Below, one piece after another: positions 17,101 through 25,424 of a stretch of 64,000 nucleotides of DNA. Each line of letters begins with the position of its first letter. The stretch's first letter is position 1. The position numbers and the translations under genes were made by a program. The notes under the pieces are model-generated. The model ran no database searches, had not been told where the DNA came from, and worked only from the letters and a program-made list of their open reading frames with translations. Source of the DNA: CBFFRJ01 sp963530515 (GTDB lineage: Bacteria > Pseudomonadota > Gammaproteobacteria > Enterobacterales > Enterobacteriaceae); contig CAUSEC010000027.1 of assembly GCA_963530515.1 (NCBI GenBank), positions 1 to 64,000 of the forward strand, in the 5' to 3' direction.

Positions 17101-17436
17101 GCGTAATGCCTTCCACTGCCGATGACATATTCATCCGTAAAGGGGGCCTGGTTTTTGTGGAGCCTCCGCGAGAGCATGTACTTTGCAGAAGGTTTTTGCC
17201 TTACTCAATGATTAATTACATATTTATTTGAAGAGGCACTGATATTTTCTGCACGATTATGCACGGGCGACGAGAGCTCACCGTCGAAAACAATAAAGGG
17301 GATGAATAACATTAACGCTATTTTCCCGCCAGTCGGGGAATATTTAACTTAAGTTCTAATGATTTTTGCGTCAGCGATTGTGCAGAACCGTTAGAGATGT
17401 GATGGCATTGATTCGCAGTGGCAGGAATTTCAGTGC
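17101..17436. other. Non-coding leader of the HerA operon
   Basis: This is a gene-free stretch of about 340 bp between the accessory operon and the structured repeat and tRNA terminator. It is AT-rich at 17210-17245 and presumably carries the promoter of the HerA operon, but I see no convincing -35/-10 pair. I found no duplicated tRNA end or integrase remnant in it. Confidence 0.6.
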
Positions 17437-17503
17437 GTCGTTAGCATTGCGTTTCGCCACCCGGTAGCAGGCTAACGACATCAAAGCCAATGGCGAAACA
17501 ATG
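17437..17503. other. Interlaced inverted repeats (possible RNA pseudoknot)
   Basis: GTCGTTAGC (17437-17445) pairs with GCTAACGAC (17471-17479), and GTTTCGCCA (17451-17459) pairs with TGGCGAAAC (17491-17499). Both are perfect 9-bp inverted repeats, and the order A-B-A'-B' is that of an H-type pseudoknot with loops of 5, 11 and 11 nt. The second stem can extend with CATTG/CAATG across a 2-nt bulge. Function and strand are unknown. Confidence 0.55.
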
Positions 17504-17518
17504 GTGAAAACAGGCGAC

Positions 17519-17548
17519 AAAAACAAAAAAACCACCCGGAGGTGGTTT
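17519..17548 (-). terminator. Terminator of the tRNA operon
   Basis: On the minus strand AACCACC-TCCG-GGTGGTT is followed by a long T-tract (complement of 17519-17530), about 40 bp after the end of the tRNA-Leu gene. Confidence 0.88.
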
Positions 17549-17589
17549 CACGACACTGCTTATTGCTTTGATTATTCTGGTCTTTCCCA

Positions 17590-17676
17590 TGGTACCCGGA
17601 GCGAGACTTGAACTCGCACAGCGCGAACGCCGAGGGATTTTAAATCCCTTGTGTCTACCGATTCCACCATCCGGGC
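17590..17676 (-). tRNA. leuZ: tRNA-Leu (UAA)
   Basis: The 87-nt gene encodes its CCA end and begins GCCCGGATGGTGGAATCGG. It has a long variable arm and anticodon UAA within GGATTTAAAATCC. It differs from E. coli leuZ by one compensated pair in the T-stem. It is last in a three-tRNA operon. This tRNA is a common boundary of accessory DNA, and the HerA-Hsp70 operon lies beyond its 3' end. Confidence 0.96.
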
Positions 17677-17688
17677 TCGGGAAGAAAT

Positions 17689-17762
17689 TGGAGGCGCGTT
17701 CCGGAGTCGAACCGGACTAGACGGATTTGCAATCCGCTACATAACCGCTTTGCTAACGCGCC
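17689..17762 (-). tRNA. cysT: tRNA-Cys (GCA)
   Basis: The 74-nt gene begins GGCGCGTTAACAAAGCGG, has anticodon GCA in GGATTGCAAATCC and ends in TCCA. It lies 12 bp upstream of the Leu gene in the same transcript. Confidence 0.96.
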
Positions 17763-17813
17763 AGATTCTTCAGGCTTTTCAGCCAACATCCGCAAATGCC
17801 GATGTCTTTAAAT

Positions 17814-17889
<76 letters not shown>

Positions 17890-17961
17890 AATATCAAGAT
17901 GTGTTGCAATTACTTGATTTTGTTATCATCTGGAAGGCAGTGCCGCCGTCTGATGCGATGC

Positions 17962-17989
17962 ATTCTACTTACCTGGCGCACTGAGTCAA
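17962..17989 (-). promoter_or_regulatory. Sigma-70 promoter of the glyW-cysT-leuZ operon
   Basis: On the minus strand TTGACT (complement of 17984-17989), a 16-bp spacer and TAGAAT (complement of 17962-17967) precede a GC-containing discriminator (GCATCGC), typical of stringently controlled stable-RNA promoters. The distance to tRNA-Gly is about 70 bp. Confidence 0.78.
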
Positions 17990-18038
17990 CGTTATTTTTC
18001 AAAAGCCGGATCGTTTGCTGAAAATTAACGCGATACGA

Positions 18039-18587
18039 TCACTGATCGAGCAAATCGCCCCGCGCAGCGTTCAAATATTGCAGCATTGACCATAACGTCA
18101 GGACCGCCGCAATCAGGAACAGACCGATTCCAGCCCACTCTACCCACTCGTTTGGACGCCACAGCATCCACGTCAGCGCCGCCATCTGAGCGGTCGTTTT
18201 CACTTTACCCACCCAGGAAACGGCCACGCTGTTACGTTTACCCAACTGGGCCATCCACTCGCGCAGAGCGGAAATAATGATCTCACGGGCGATCATGGTG
18301 GCGGCGGGCAGCGTGACCCACCAGCTATGGTAATGCTCTGCCACCATCACCATCGCGATAGCGACCAGCACTTTATCGGCAACAGGATCGAGAAACGCAC
18401 CAAAACGCGTGCTTTGGTTCCAGCGACGGGCCAGGAAACCATCAAACCAGTCCGTCACCGCGGCAACAAGAAAAATCAGTGCTGACGCAAAAGGCGCCCA
18501 CGGAAAAGGCAGATAAAACGCCAGCACGAAGAATGGAATCAGGATGACGCGGAACAGGGTGAGCAATGTAGGAATATTAAATTGCAT
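18039..18587 (-). CDS. pgsA: CDP-diacylglycerol-glycerol-3-phosphate 3-phosphatidyltransferase
   Basis: The 182-residue inner-membrane protein is the same length as E. coli PgsA. It carries the CDP-alcohol phosphotransferase signature: DWFDGFLARRWN near residue 43, followed by RFGAFLDPVADKV, giving the D-G-x2-A-R-x8-G-x3-D-x3-D pattern. Four hydrophobic spans are visible. It makes phosphatidylglycerol-phosphate, the committed step to phosphatidylglycerol and cardiolipin. It lies 56 bp after uvrC on the same strand, so uvrY, uvrC and pgsA are probably co-transcribed as in E. coli. Confidence 0.96.
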   Translation of the reverse strand: MQFNIPTLLTLFRVILIPFFVLAFYLPFPWAPFASALIFLVAAVTDWFDGFLARRWNQSTRFGAFLDPVADKVLVAIAMVMVAEHYHSWWVTLPAATMIAREIIISALREWMAQLGKRNSVAVSWVGKVKTTAQMAALTWMLWRPNEWVEWAGIGLFLIAAVLTLWSMLQYLNAARGDLLDQ

Positions 18588-18643
18588 AATGACGGTAACT
18601 GTCTGTTGTCAGTAAATATTGACCCTATGTTGCTACAGAGCCC

Positions 18644-20476
18644 TTAATGTTTCAACGAGTAGAAGATCTTTTCTGCCAGGCCTTGCGAGATGCCCGGCAC
18701 TTTTGCAATTTCCTCTACACTTGCGTTTACAAGCCCTTGCAGACCGCCCATGTATTTTAGCAGCATCTGGCGTCGCTTCGGTCCGACCCCTTCAATGGTC
18801 TCCAGGCTACTGGTATTTTTCACTTTTGCTCGTTTTTTACGGTGACCACTTATTGCATGATCGTGCGACTCATCGCGGATGTGCTGGATGACATGCAGCG
18901 CAGGGGAATCCGGCGGTAAACTAAATCCCTCACCTTCCGGTTCGAAGAACAGCGTTTCCAGCCCGGCCTTACGATCCACGCCTTTAGCCACGCCCAGCAA
19001 CAGCGGGTGATTTTTATCCCATGGCACATCCAGTTCGGCAAACACCGCTTTCGCCTGCCCGAGCTGTCCTTTGCCACCATCGATCAGGATAACATCCGGG
19101 ATCTTGCTCTCTTCAATGGCCTTACCATAGCGCCGACGCAGTACCTGATTCATCGCCGCATAATCATCGCCCGGCGTGATGCCAGTGATGTTGTAACGAC
19201 GATACTCGGCGCGCAGCGGCCCGTTGGCATCAAACACCACGCAGGAGGCCACCGTCTGCTCGCCCATCGTATGGCTGATGTCGAAGCACTCCATACGCCG
19301 CACTTCCGGCATTTTAAGCAGCGTTGCCAGTGCGGTAAGGCGCTGGCTGACCGTCGATTGCTGGGCCAGCTTGGTGCTCAGAGCAATAGCCGCATTGGTA
19401 CGGGCGAGCTTTAAATAGCGGGCGCGATCGCCACGGGGCTTCGTCTGCACATTCACTTTGCGTCCCGCCAGTTCAGACAGAGACTCGGCAAGCAGCGTTT
19501 TATCGTTGAGGTTGAAATCCAGCAGAATTTCACCCGGCAGCGTGCGCATCTGACTGCCCTGTAAATAAAACTGACCGACAAAGGTTTCGACCACTTCGCC
19601 CAGTTCAGTACCACCCGGCACTTTCGGGAAGTAGCTGCGGCTCCCCAGCACTTTACCCTGACGAATAAAGAGGACGTGAACGCACGCCATGCCCGCATCA
19701 AAGGAGACGCCAATAACATCCAAATCGTCGCCAGTGTTGGAGACAAACTGCTTTTCAGTCACGCGACGGACGGCCTGAATCTGATCGCGGATCCGCGCCG
19801 CCTCTTCGAATTCGAGCGACTGGCTGGCCTTTTCCATTCGGGCGATGAGCTGAGTTAACACCTGGTCATCTTTGCCAGACAGGAACAGACGCACATAATC
19901 CACCTGCTGTGCATACTCTTCTTCGCTCACCAGACCGGCCACACATGGACCGAGGCAGCGGCCTATCTGGTATTGCAGGCACGGGCGTGAGCGGTTGCGG
20001 TAGACGCTGTTTTCACACTGGCGCACGGGGAAGATTTTTTGCAGCAGCGCTAAGGTTTCACGCACGGCATAGCCGTTAGGAAACGGGCCGAAATACTCGC
20101 CTTTCGCGTGTTTTGCCCCACGGTGCATGGCCAGGCGCGGATGCGTATCGGCACTGAGGAAGATAAAAGGATACGACTTGTCATCACGCAGCAAGACGTT
20201 GTAGCGCGGCTGATAAAGTTTGATGTAGTTGTGTTCGAGCAGCAGCGCTTCTGTCTCGGTATGGGTGACCGTGACATCAATTTGTTGGATCTGGGCCACC
20301 AGCGCTTCGGTTTTTCGCGAGGCAAGATTACTGCGAAAATAGCTGGAGAGGCGTTTCTTGAGATCTTTGGCTTTGCCTACATAGATGACAGTACCACCGG
20401 CGTCATACATTCGGTAAACGCCGGGGTTGCTGGTAACGGTCTTGAGGAAGGCTTTTGAATCGAAAACTTCATTCAC
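18644..20476 (-). CDS. uvrC: Excinuclease ABC subunit C
   Basis: From GTG 20476 the protein is 610 residues, the E. coli length. It has an N-terminal GIY-YIG nuclease domain (NPGVYRMYDAGGTVIYVGKA, about 15-35), a UVR motif for UvrB contact (about 200-235), an RNase H-like 5'-incision domain (MECFDISHTMGEQTVASCVV about 400, ILIDGGKGQL about 465) and C-terminal helix-hairpin-helices (TIEGVGPKRRQMLLKYMGG). UvrC makes both cuts in nucleotide excision repair. The GTG overlaps the uvrY stop codon (GTGA), indicating translational coupling. A frame extension to 20503 adds nine residues but overlaps uvrY and has no family support. Confidence 0.96.
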   Translation of the reverse strand: MNEVFDSKAFLKTVTSNPGVYRMYDAGGTVIYVGKAKDLKKRLSSYFRSNLASRKTEALVAQIQQIDVTVTHTETEALLLEHNYIKLYQPRYNVLLRDDKSYPFIFLSADTHPRLAMHRGAKHAKGEYFGPFPNGYAVRETLALLQKIFPVRQCENSVYRNRSRPCLQYQIGRCLGPCVAGLVSEEEYAQQVDYVRLFLSGKDDQVLTQLIARMEKASQSLEFEEAARIRDQIQAVRRVTEKQFVSNTGDDLDVIGVSFDAGMACVHVLFIRQGKVLGSRSYFPKVPGGTELGEVVETFVGQFYLQGSQMRTLPGEILLDFNLNDKTLLAESLSELAGRKVNVQTKPRGDRARYLKLARTNAAIALSTKLAQQSTVSQRLTALATLLKMPEVRRMECFDISHTMGEQTVASCVVFDANGPLRAEYRRYNITGITPGDDYAAMNQVLRRRYGKAIEESKIPDVILIDGGKGQLGQAKAVFAELDVPWDKNHPLLLGVAKGVDRKAGLETLFFEPEGEGFSLPPDSPALHVIQHIRDESHDHAISGHRKKRAKVKNTSSLETIEGVGPKRRQMLLKYMGGLQGLVNASVEEIAKVPGISQGLAEKIFYSLKH

Positions 20477-21126
20477 TGACTTGCTAACGTCTCCGCATTG
20501 CACAGACCGTGGCGAATCGCCAGGTGCGTCAGTTCAACGTCGCCGTGGATGTTCAATTTACTGAACATACGATAACGATAACTGTTCACCGTTTTAGGGC
20601 TGAGATTCAGTTGTTCAGAGATCTCATTGACCTTCTGACCTTTGGTGATCATCAGCATAATCTGCAATTCGCGTTCAGACAAACTCTCAAACGGCGATTC
20701 CGCTTCCGGCTCAATCTGGCTGAGCGCCATCTGTTGAGCAATATCCGAAGCGATGTAGCGTTGCCCAGCGTGCACCGAGCGAATAGCATTCACCACCTCT
20801 TGTGGGGCTGCGCCTTTGCTCAGGTAACCCGCAGCGCCGGCCTGCATCACTTTCGTCGGAAGTGGGTTTTCGGTGTGAATCGTTAACATGATGACTTTTG
20901 TATCGACGTTAAGGCGCACAATTTTTCGCGTTGCTTCAAGGCCACCGATACCCGGCATGTTCATATCCATCAAAACGACGTCGACGGAATTGCTTCGGCA
21001 CCATTTAACGGCATCCTCACCGCAACAAACTTCGCCAGAAACTTTTATGCCCTTAATATCTTCGAGAATGCGTCGTATCCCTGCGCGCACCAGTTCGTGG
21101 TCATCAACAAGAAGTACGTTGATCAA
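20473..21126 (-). CDS. uvrY: Response regulator UvrY (GacA/SirA family)
   Basis: The 217-residue protein has a receiver domain (1-120) with phosphoacceptor Asp54 in VVLMDMNMPG, acidic D8/D9 and K104-like YLSKG, then a LuxR-type helix-turn-helix (ISEQLNLSPKTVNSYRYRM, about 165-185). It is activated by the BarA sensor kinase and drives the CsrB/CsrC RNAs, opposing CsrA and so affecting motility, carbon flow and biofilm. The operon partner uvrC overlaps its stop codon. ATG 21126 is preceded by a GGAGATAT-like site. Confidence 0.96.
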   Translation of the reverse strand: MINVLLVDDHELVRAGIRRILEDIKGIKVSGEVCCGEDAVKWCRSNSVDVVLMDMNMPGIGGLEATRKIVRLNVDTKVIMLTIHTENPLPTKVMQAGAAGYLSKGAAPQEVVNAIRSVHAGQRYIASDIAQQMALSQIEPEAESPFESLSERELQIMLMITKGQKVNEISEQLNLSPKTVNSYRYRMFSKLNIHGDVELTHLAIRHGLCNAETLASQ

Positions 21127-21588
21127 AGGAATATCTCCAGAAGAGGGATGACGCTACTGCAAACTAATTGCCCACATACTAACGGTTTTTATCGTGGCAA
21201 TGAAAGGTAAATAATGCCGTGCATTGAATTTAACTCTCGTTTTTGGAAATTAACCTGTACATCGTGTGGAAACTTCCGCAGCACGCGGCAGTTCTCTCAC
21301 CTTGTTTGAAAAATCAGGTTTCAGAAAGTTACCCAAAAGTCTGATTGCGCCTGGTAAAAAAATAAAATTGAAAGTTGTAACAATAATTAACCACCGGGAC
21401 ACCTCAATTAAACATATATTTGCAGAGCATTATTTAAAATTGAATAACAACAATATGTTTAATTTAATAAACGCACACCACAGAGATCAAAAAACAACCA
21501 CTGCAGGTTTTCCTCAAACCTGTGGTATACTCCGCCGCTTTGACATTCTTTGTCACGCGAAGACACAGTAACTTAACGAGGTAATTAA
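21127..21588. other. Intergenic region uvrY-yecF with hairpin and promoter
   Basis: This gene-free divergent region is about 460 bp and very AT-rich at 21350-21480. The inverted repeat CAGGTTT-TCCTC-AAACCTG (21504-21522) lies just upstream of a good -10 element TATACT (21526-21531) facing yecF. The hairpin overlaps the expected -35, so it may be an operator. No gene or known RNA is recognised in the rest. Confidence 0.45.
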
Positions 21589-21813
21589 ATGAGCACCCCT
21601 GATTTCACCACTGCCGAAAATAACCAGGAACTGGCTCAGGAAATCTCTTGCCTGAAAACAATGGTCACGCTGATGTTACAGGCCATGGGGCAGGCTGATG
21701 CAGGCCGGGTTATCCTGAAAATGGAGAAGCAAATCGCAGCGCTGGAAGATGAGTCTCAGGCAGCAGTGTTCTCGAACACCGTTAAGCAGATTAAGCAGGC
21801 TTACCGTCAGTAA
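21589..21813 (+). CDS. yecF: DUF2594 family protein YecF
   Basis: The 74-residue protein is the length of E. coli YecF, with the same MSTPDF start, the LMLQAMGQADAGRV block and the KQIKQAYRQ end. It is helical and cytoplasmic, with unknown function. AACGAGG precedes ATG 21589 by 7 bp. It lies between sdiA and uvrY as in E. coli, and the hairpin after its stop separates it from the convergent sdiA gene. Confidence 0.92.
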   Translation: MSTPDFTTAENNQELAQEISCLKTMVTLMLQAMGQADAGRVILKMEKQIAALEDESQAAVFSNTVKQIKQAYRQ

Positions 21814-21819
21814 GCGAAT

Positions 21820-21858
21820 CCGGCTGGTGGCTAATTATTGGCTGGCAGCCGGCTTTCG
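21820..21858 (+). terminator. Hairpin terminator of yecF
   Basis: CCGGCTG (21820-21826) pairs with CAGCCGG (21846-21852), with inner pairing of GCTAA and TTGGC, followed by CTTTCGT. It lies 7 bp after the yecF stop. The stem is strong but the T-tract is weak. Confidence 0.6.
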
Positions 21859-21884
21859 TCTGGCACGCAGAACCGGGATAATAC

Positions 21885-22607
21885 TCAAATCATTCCTGTC
21901 GCCGCAGCATAACAGGCAATTTGAGTTTTATTCGGTGCGTTAAACTTCTTCTGCATATTTTTCTGGTGGAAATTCACTGTATTCTCGGAAATCGATAGGA
22001 TAATCGCAATTTCCGCTGAGGTCTTCCCTTCCGCCGTCCAGCGCAAAATTTCTTTCTCACGCTTGCTGAATTTCATCTCCGGCGCCGCGACCATATCATC
22101 ACCCAGACGCACCAGCGCAAGCAGGCTTAATTGCACCAGCAGTTGCAAACGTAGCTCAAGATCATCACCTTCGCGTACTTTGCCCAACATACTGGTTCGC
22201 GAGACGGATAAAAAGCCAAGCGCATGATTGGGCAGCATCAGGCATTGCGTCACGCCCTTACGCAATCCGTGGTCCCGCGCCGAATCCCACAGCACTGGCG
22301 CATCATGGAATAATTTGTCATTCCATGGCAGATGTCCGTGCAGGAAATTCTCCGCCTTCAATACCGGATCAACCGCGAAATAATTCTCCGCCTGATAATG
22401 CGACATCCATACTTCTGGATAAGACGACTCGACATTGATTTTAGGACGCGTGAAAGGCACCGGATGGCGAACACACAGTGAAAAATAGTCATATTCCAGT
22501 TCTTGCGTTTGCCGCTTCAGCTCAGAATATACTTCGTCTGTACAGGTCATCTCCTGAAAACGTAGCAGCGTCTCCCTGCGCCACTTAAAAAAGTCATTCT
22601 CCCACAT
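21885..22607 (-). CDS. sdiA: LuxR-type quorum-sensing regulator SdiA
   Basis: From ATG 22607 the protein has 240 residues, the E. coli length. A longer frame to 22640 has no family support, and AGGGGTGA lies upstream of 22607. The autoinducer-binding domain (1-170) keeps the acyl-homoserine-lactone contacts Tyr63, Trp67, Tyr71 and Asp80. The C-terminal LuxR helix-turn-helix (FSKREKEILRWTAEGKTSAE, then ILSISENTVNFHQ) is intact. SdiA is an orphan receptor responding to signals of other species; no luxI synthase is present here. It is monocistronic and convergent with yecF. Confidence 0.95.
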   Translation of the reverse strand: MWENDFFKWRRETLLRFQEMTCTDEVYSELKRQTQELEYDYFSLCVRHPVPFTRPKINVESSYPEVWMSHYQAENYFAVDPVLKAENFLHGHLPWNDKLFHDAPVLWDSARDHGLRKGVTQCLMLPNHALGFLSVSRTSMLGKVREGDDLELRLQLLVQLSLLALVRLGDDMVAAPEMKFSKREKEILRWTAEGKTSAEIAIILSISENTVNFHQKNMQKKFNAPNKTQIACYAAATGMI

Positions 22608-22860
22608 CTGACCGATATCACCCCTGACAATAATAATCATTATTATGAATACAATAAATTAACACATAAAACTTTTTTATATGTATAAAATATCGTTACA
22701 CGGGAAAATAATTTGAAATTCTGGCGTGATAATTAGACAAAAAGATGTGGAGATTCTGGATGTTGCCACCGCGATTTAGCACATCCCGGATGATATATCC
22801 TTATGAGATGTGCTTGTAATAAATTAGCAGAATTAAATTTAACTTAAGTTAAGCTAATTC

Positions 22861-22893
22861 TCAGGTTCAGAATATGTTAATTCCTGAACCTGA
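22861..22893 (-). terminator. Hairpin downstream of tcyN
   Basis: TCAGGTTCAG (22861-22870) and CTGAACCTGA (22884-22893) form a perfect 10-bp stem with a 13-nt loop, just after the end of the cystine operon. No T-tract follows, so it is a hairpin of uncertain strength. Confidence 0.5.
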
Positions 22894-22898
22894 GTGGA

Positions 22899-23651
22899 TT
22901 ATTGCATCAGGAATTTCTCCAGGAATTGCCGGGTGCGCGGCTGCTGCGGATTGGCAAATAGCGTCTTCGCAGGCCCCTGCTCCACGATGCGTCCCTGATC
23001 CATAAAAATCGCCCGGTCGGCAACATCACGCGCAAAACTCATCTCATGGGTAACGATGACCATGGTGCGTTTTTCCTGCGCCAGCTGGCGAATGGTGTTC
23101 AATACTTCGCCCACCAGCTCAGGATCAAGCGCCGAGGTCGGTTCATCAAACAGAATCACCTCCGGACGCATCGCCAGCGCACGTGCAATGGCGACACGCT
23201 GCTGTTGTCCGCCGGATAAACGCCGCGGATAGCTGGTTTCCTTGCCGCTGAGGCCGACTTTCGCCAACAGCTCACGCGCACGTTTTGTGGCGCTGTCTTT
23301 CCCTTCGCCTTTGACAATCACCGGCCCCTCAATGATATTTTCCAGAACCGTACGGTGAGGGAATAAATTGAAGTTCTGAAAAACAAAACCGACATGCTGG
23401 CGAAGCTTACGAATATCTGCCTTTTGTTGGCTCAGCGCCCGCCCGGTGTCGATGGTGATATTGCCGACGCGAATGGTGCCACCTTCCGGCTGTTCCAGCA
23501 GATTAATACTGCGCAGCAAGGTCGTTTTTCCCGAACCGCTCGGGCCAATAATCGCCACAATCTCGCCCTGCTGCACCTCAAGATCGATGCCGTGCAGTAC
23601 CGTCTGGCCGTGAAACTTTTTCACCAGGTTCTTAACTTCAATGGCACTCAT
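22899..23651 (-). CDS. tcyN: L-cystine ABC transporter ATP-binding protein
   Basis: The 250-residue cytoplasmic ATPase is the length of E. coli TcyN (YecC). It has Walker A GPSGSGKTTL (about 36-45), Q-loop FQNFNLFPH, signature LSGGQQQRVAIARAL and Walker B VILFDEPTSALDP. It powers import of cystine (and diaminopimelate) through TcyL with the binding protein TcyJ. Its ATG overlaps the tcyL stop (ATGA). It is last in the tcyJ-dcyD-tcyL-tcyN operon. Confidence 0.95.
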   Translation of the reverse strand: MSAIEVKNLVKKFHGQTVLHGIDLEVQQGEIVAIIGPSGSGKTTLLRSINLLEQPEGGTIRVGNITIDTGRALSQQKADIRKLRQHVGFVFQNFNLFPHRTVLENIIEGPVIVKGEGKDSATKRARELLAKVGLSGKETSYPRRLSGGQQQRVAIARALAMRPEVILFDEPTSALDPELVGEVLNTIRQLAQEKRTMVIVTHEMSFARDVADRAIFMDQGRIVEQGPAKTLFANPQQPRTRQFLEKFLMQ

Positions 23652-24316
23652 TTCGGATCGCGCTCCTGACGGTTAAGCTGATTTTCAAAGTAGTTTTGCA
23701 AGGCAGACAGCACGGTTGCCATCACCCAGTAAATCAGCGAGGCGGCAAGGTACATGGTGAAGACTTCGAGCGTGCGGGAAGTGATCAGCTGCGCCTGACG
23801 GAACAGTTCCGGCACCTGGATGGTCGCTGCCAGCGACGTATCTTTTACCAGGCTGATGAAGCTGTTGCTCAGCGGCGGCAAAGCCACGCGCGCTGCCTGC
23901 GGTAAAATAGCGCGGCGCAGGGTTTGCCACGGCGTCATTCCGATACTGGCAGCGGCTTCCCACTGTCCTTTATCAATAGAGGAAATCGCTGCACGCAGTG
24001 TTTCAGAGGTATAGGCCGCCGTGTTCAGCGACAGGCCAATCATCGCCGCCGGGATCGGGTCCAGCTCAATGCCAAACTGCGGCAAACCGTAGTAAATCAT
24101 GAACAGCTGCGCGATGAGCGGCGTGCCACGAAAGACAGAAATGTAGACGCGCGCCAGCCAGCGCACGGGCCACACCGGGGACATGCGCATCAGCGCCAGC
24201 ACAAAGCCCAGCAGCAGGCCAAAAATCATGCCGCCAATACTGAGCTGCAGCGTAAATACCGCCCCTTTAAGCAGGTACGGTGCCGAGTCCAGAACCAGTT
24301 GTAAGCTCTCTTGCAT
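23648..24316 (-). CDS. tcyL: L-cystine ABC transporter permease
   Basis: The 222-residue inner-membrane protein has five hydrophobic spans and the His/Glu/Gln-type permease EAA loop (EAAASIGMTPWQTLRRAILP, about 135-155) that docks onto the ATPase. Length and sequence match E. coli TcyL (YecS). It starts 21 bp after dcyD ends and overlaps tcyN by 4 bp, indicating tight coupling. Confidence 0.95.
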   Translation of the reverse strand: MQESLQLVLDSAPYLLKGAVFTLQLSIGGMIFGLLLGFVLALMRMSPVWPVRWLARVYISVFRGTPLIAQLFMIYYGLPQFGIELDPIPAAMIGLSLNTAAYTSETLRAAISSIDKGQWEAAASIGMTPWQTLRRAILPQAARVALPPLSNSFISLVKDTSLAATIQVPELFRQAQLITSRTLEVFTMYLAASLIYWVMATVLSALQNYFENQLNRQERDPK

Positions 24317-24337
24317 TATGGTTTTTACGCCTTGCGA

Positions 24338-25324
24338 TTAAACATGGGGATGATAGGCAAACAGCGCCGGTGCACCGCCGGTATGCACAAACAGAATCGG
24401 ACCTTCATCTTTAAAGCGCTTCTGATTGATGCCGTCAATGAGTCCCGCCATCGCTTTGCCAGTGTAGACAGGATCAAGCAATATCCCTTCCAGACGCGCC
24501 AGTAGCTTCACCGCTTCGTTACCTTCACTGTTTGGCGTGCCGTAGCCCGGTGCGAAATACTCATCCCATAGCAGAATGTCAGCCCTGGCTTCAACCTCAA
24601 GAGAGTGCGCAATCGCCTGCTGCAGCGCCACCACTTTCGGTTTCTGATCGGCCACGCTGCGTGAAACAGTCACCCCAATCAGTTCCACGTCTGGCAGGAG
24701 CTGCTCAAGCCCGACCGCAAGCCCCGCATGGGTGCCCGCACTGCCCGACGCCACAACGACAGAAGAGAGGCCAACCGCACCTTCACACTGCTGAGCAATC
24801 TCCAGCGCGCTTTCGACATAACCCAGCGCGCCCAGCGCATTGGAGCCGCCCACCGGGATAACGTACGGACGATACCCCTGCGCTTCGATGCGCGTCGCCA
24901 GGTCGTCGAGCTGACGAACCGGGTCGGTCAGCGCGTCGCACATCTCAATCTGAGCGTTGAACAGATCCAGCAACAGGCGGTTACCATTGGTGAGGTAGTT
25001 TTCCGCCCGGGTGCCAATCGGGTTTTCCAGCAGCGCCACGCAGTTCAGCCCCAGTCTGGCCGCCACCGCGGCCGTCTGGCGCACGTGGTTTGACTGGATG
25101 GCACCGGCGGTGATCAGCGTGTCCGCCCCTTCGCGCAGTGCATCAGCCGCCAGAAATTCCAGCTTACGCAGCTTGTTGCCCCCCATCGCCATCGGCGTAA
25201 CGTCATCACGCTTGATAAAAATATCGCGGCCCAGGTAATCAGAAAAACGGGGCAAATACTCGAGCGGCGTGGGTGCGCCAATTAATTCCAGTCGCGGGAA
25301 ACGGGTCAGGTTATGCAAGGACAT
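24338..25324 (-). CDS. dcyD: D-cysteine desulfhydrase
   Basis: The 328-residue PLP enzyme is the length of E. coli DcyD and related to ACC deaminase. The Schiff-base Lys51 sits in GGNKLRKLEF, IQSNHVRQTAA follows near residue 78, and the phosphate loop is VVASGSAGTHAGLAVG near 190. It converts D-cysteine to pyruvate, ammonia and sulfide, protecting against D-cysteine and feeding sulfur assimilation. Its place between the cystine-binding protein and the permease fits cystine/D-cystine uptake. Confidence 0.95.
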   Translation of the reverse strand: MSLHNLTRFPRLELIGAPTPLEYLPRFSDYLGRDIFIKRDDVTPMAMGGNKLRKLEFLAADALREGADTLITAGAIQSNHVRQTAAVAARLGLNCVALLENPIGTRAENYLTNGNRLLLDLFNAQIEMCDALTDPVRQLDDLATRIEAQGYRPYVIPVGGSNALGALGYVESALEIAQQCEGAVGLSSVVVASGSAGTHAGLAVGLEQLLPDVELIGVTVSRSVADQKPKVVALQQAIAHSLEVEARADILLWDEYFAPGYGTPNSEGNEAVKLLARLEGILLDPVYTGKAMAGLIDGINQKRFKDEGPILFVHTGGAPALFAYHPHV

Positions 25325-25383
25325 GGATCCTCCGGTTGCGGGATATGTTTTTTTTAATTATGCACGTATACCGCGCGTAAATA

Positions 25384-25412
25384 AAAAAGGCGCTAAATTT
25401 AGCGCCTTTTTA
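25384..25412 (-). terminator. Palindromic terminator or attenuator between tcyJ and dcyD
   Basis: A perfect 18-bp palindrome, GGCGCTAAATTTAGCGCC (25389-25406), is flanked by A and T tracts, directly after the tcyJ stop. Being inside the operon, it probably reduces expression of dcyD-tcyLN relative to the binding protein. Confidence 0.8.
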
Positions 25413-25424
25413 AAGCTTCAGCGG

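Noticed and set aside
17101..17436. Integrase or tRNA 3' duplication marking a mobile island at leuZ
   Set aside because: I looked for a second copy of the leuZ 3' end and for integrase fragments around 9.1-9.3 kb and 17.1-17.6 kb and saw none.
20474..20503. Nine-residue N-terminal extension of UvrC
   Set aside because: It overlaps uvrY and has no family counterpart. The GTG overlapping the uvrY stop gives the standard 610 residues.
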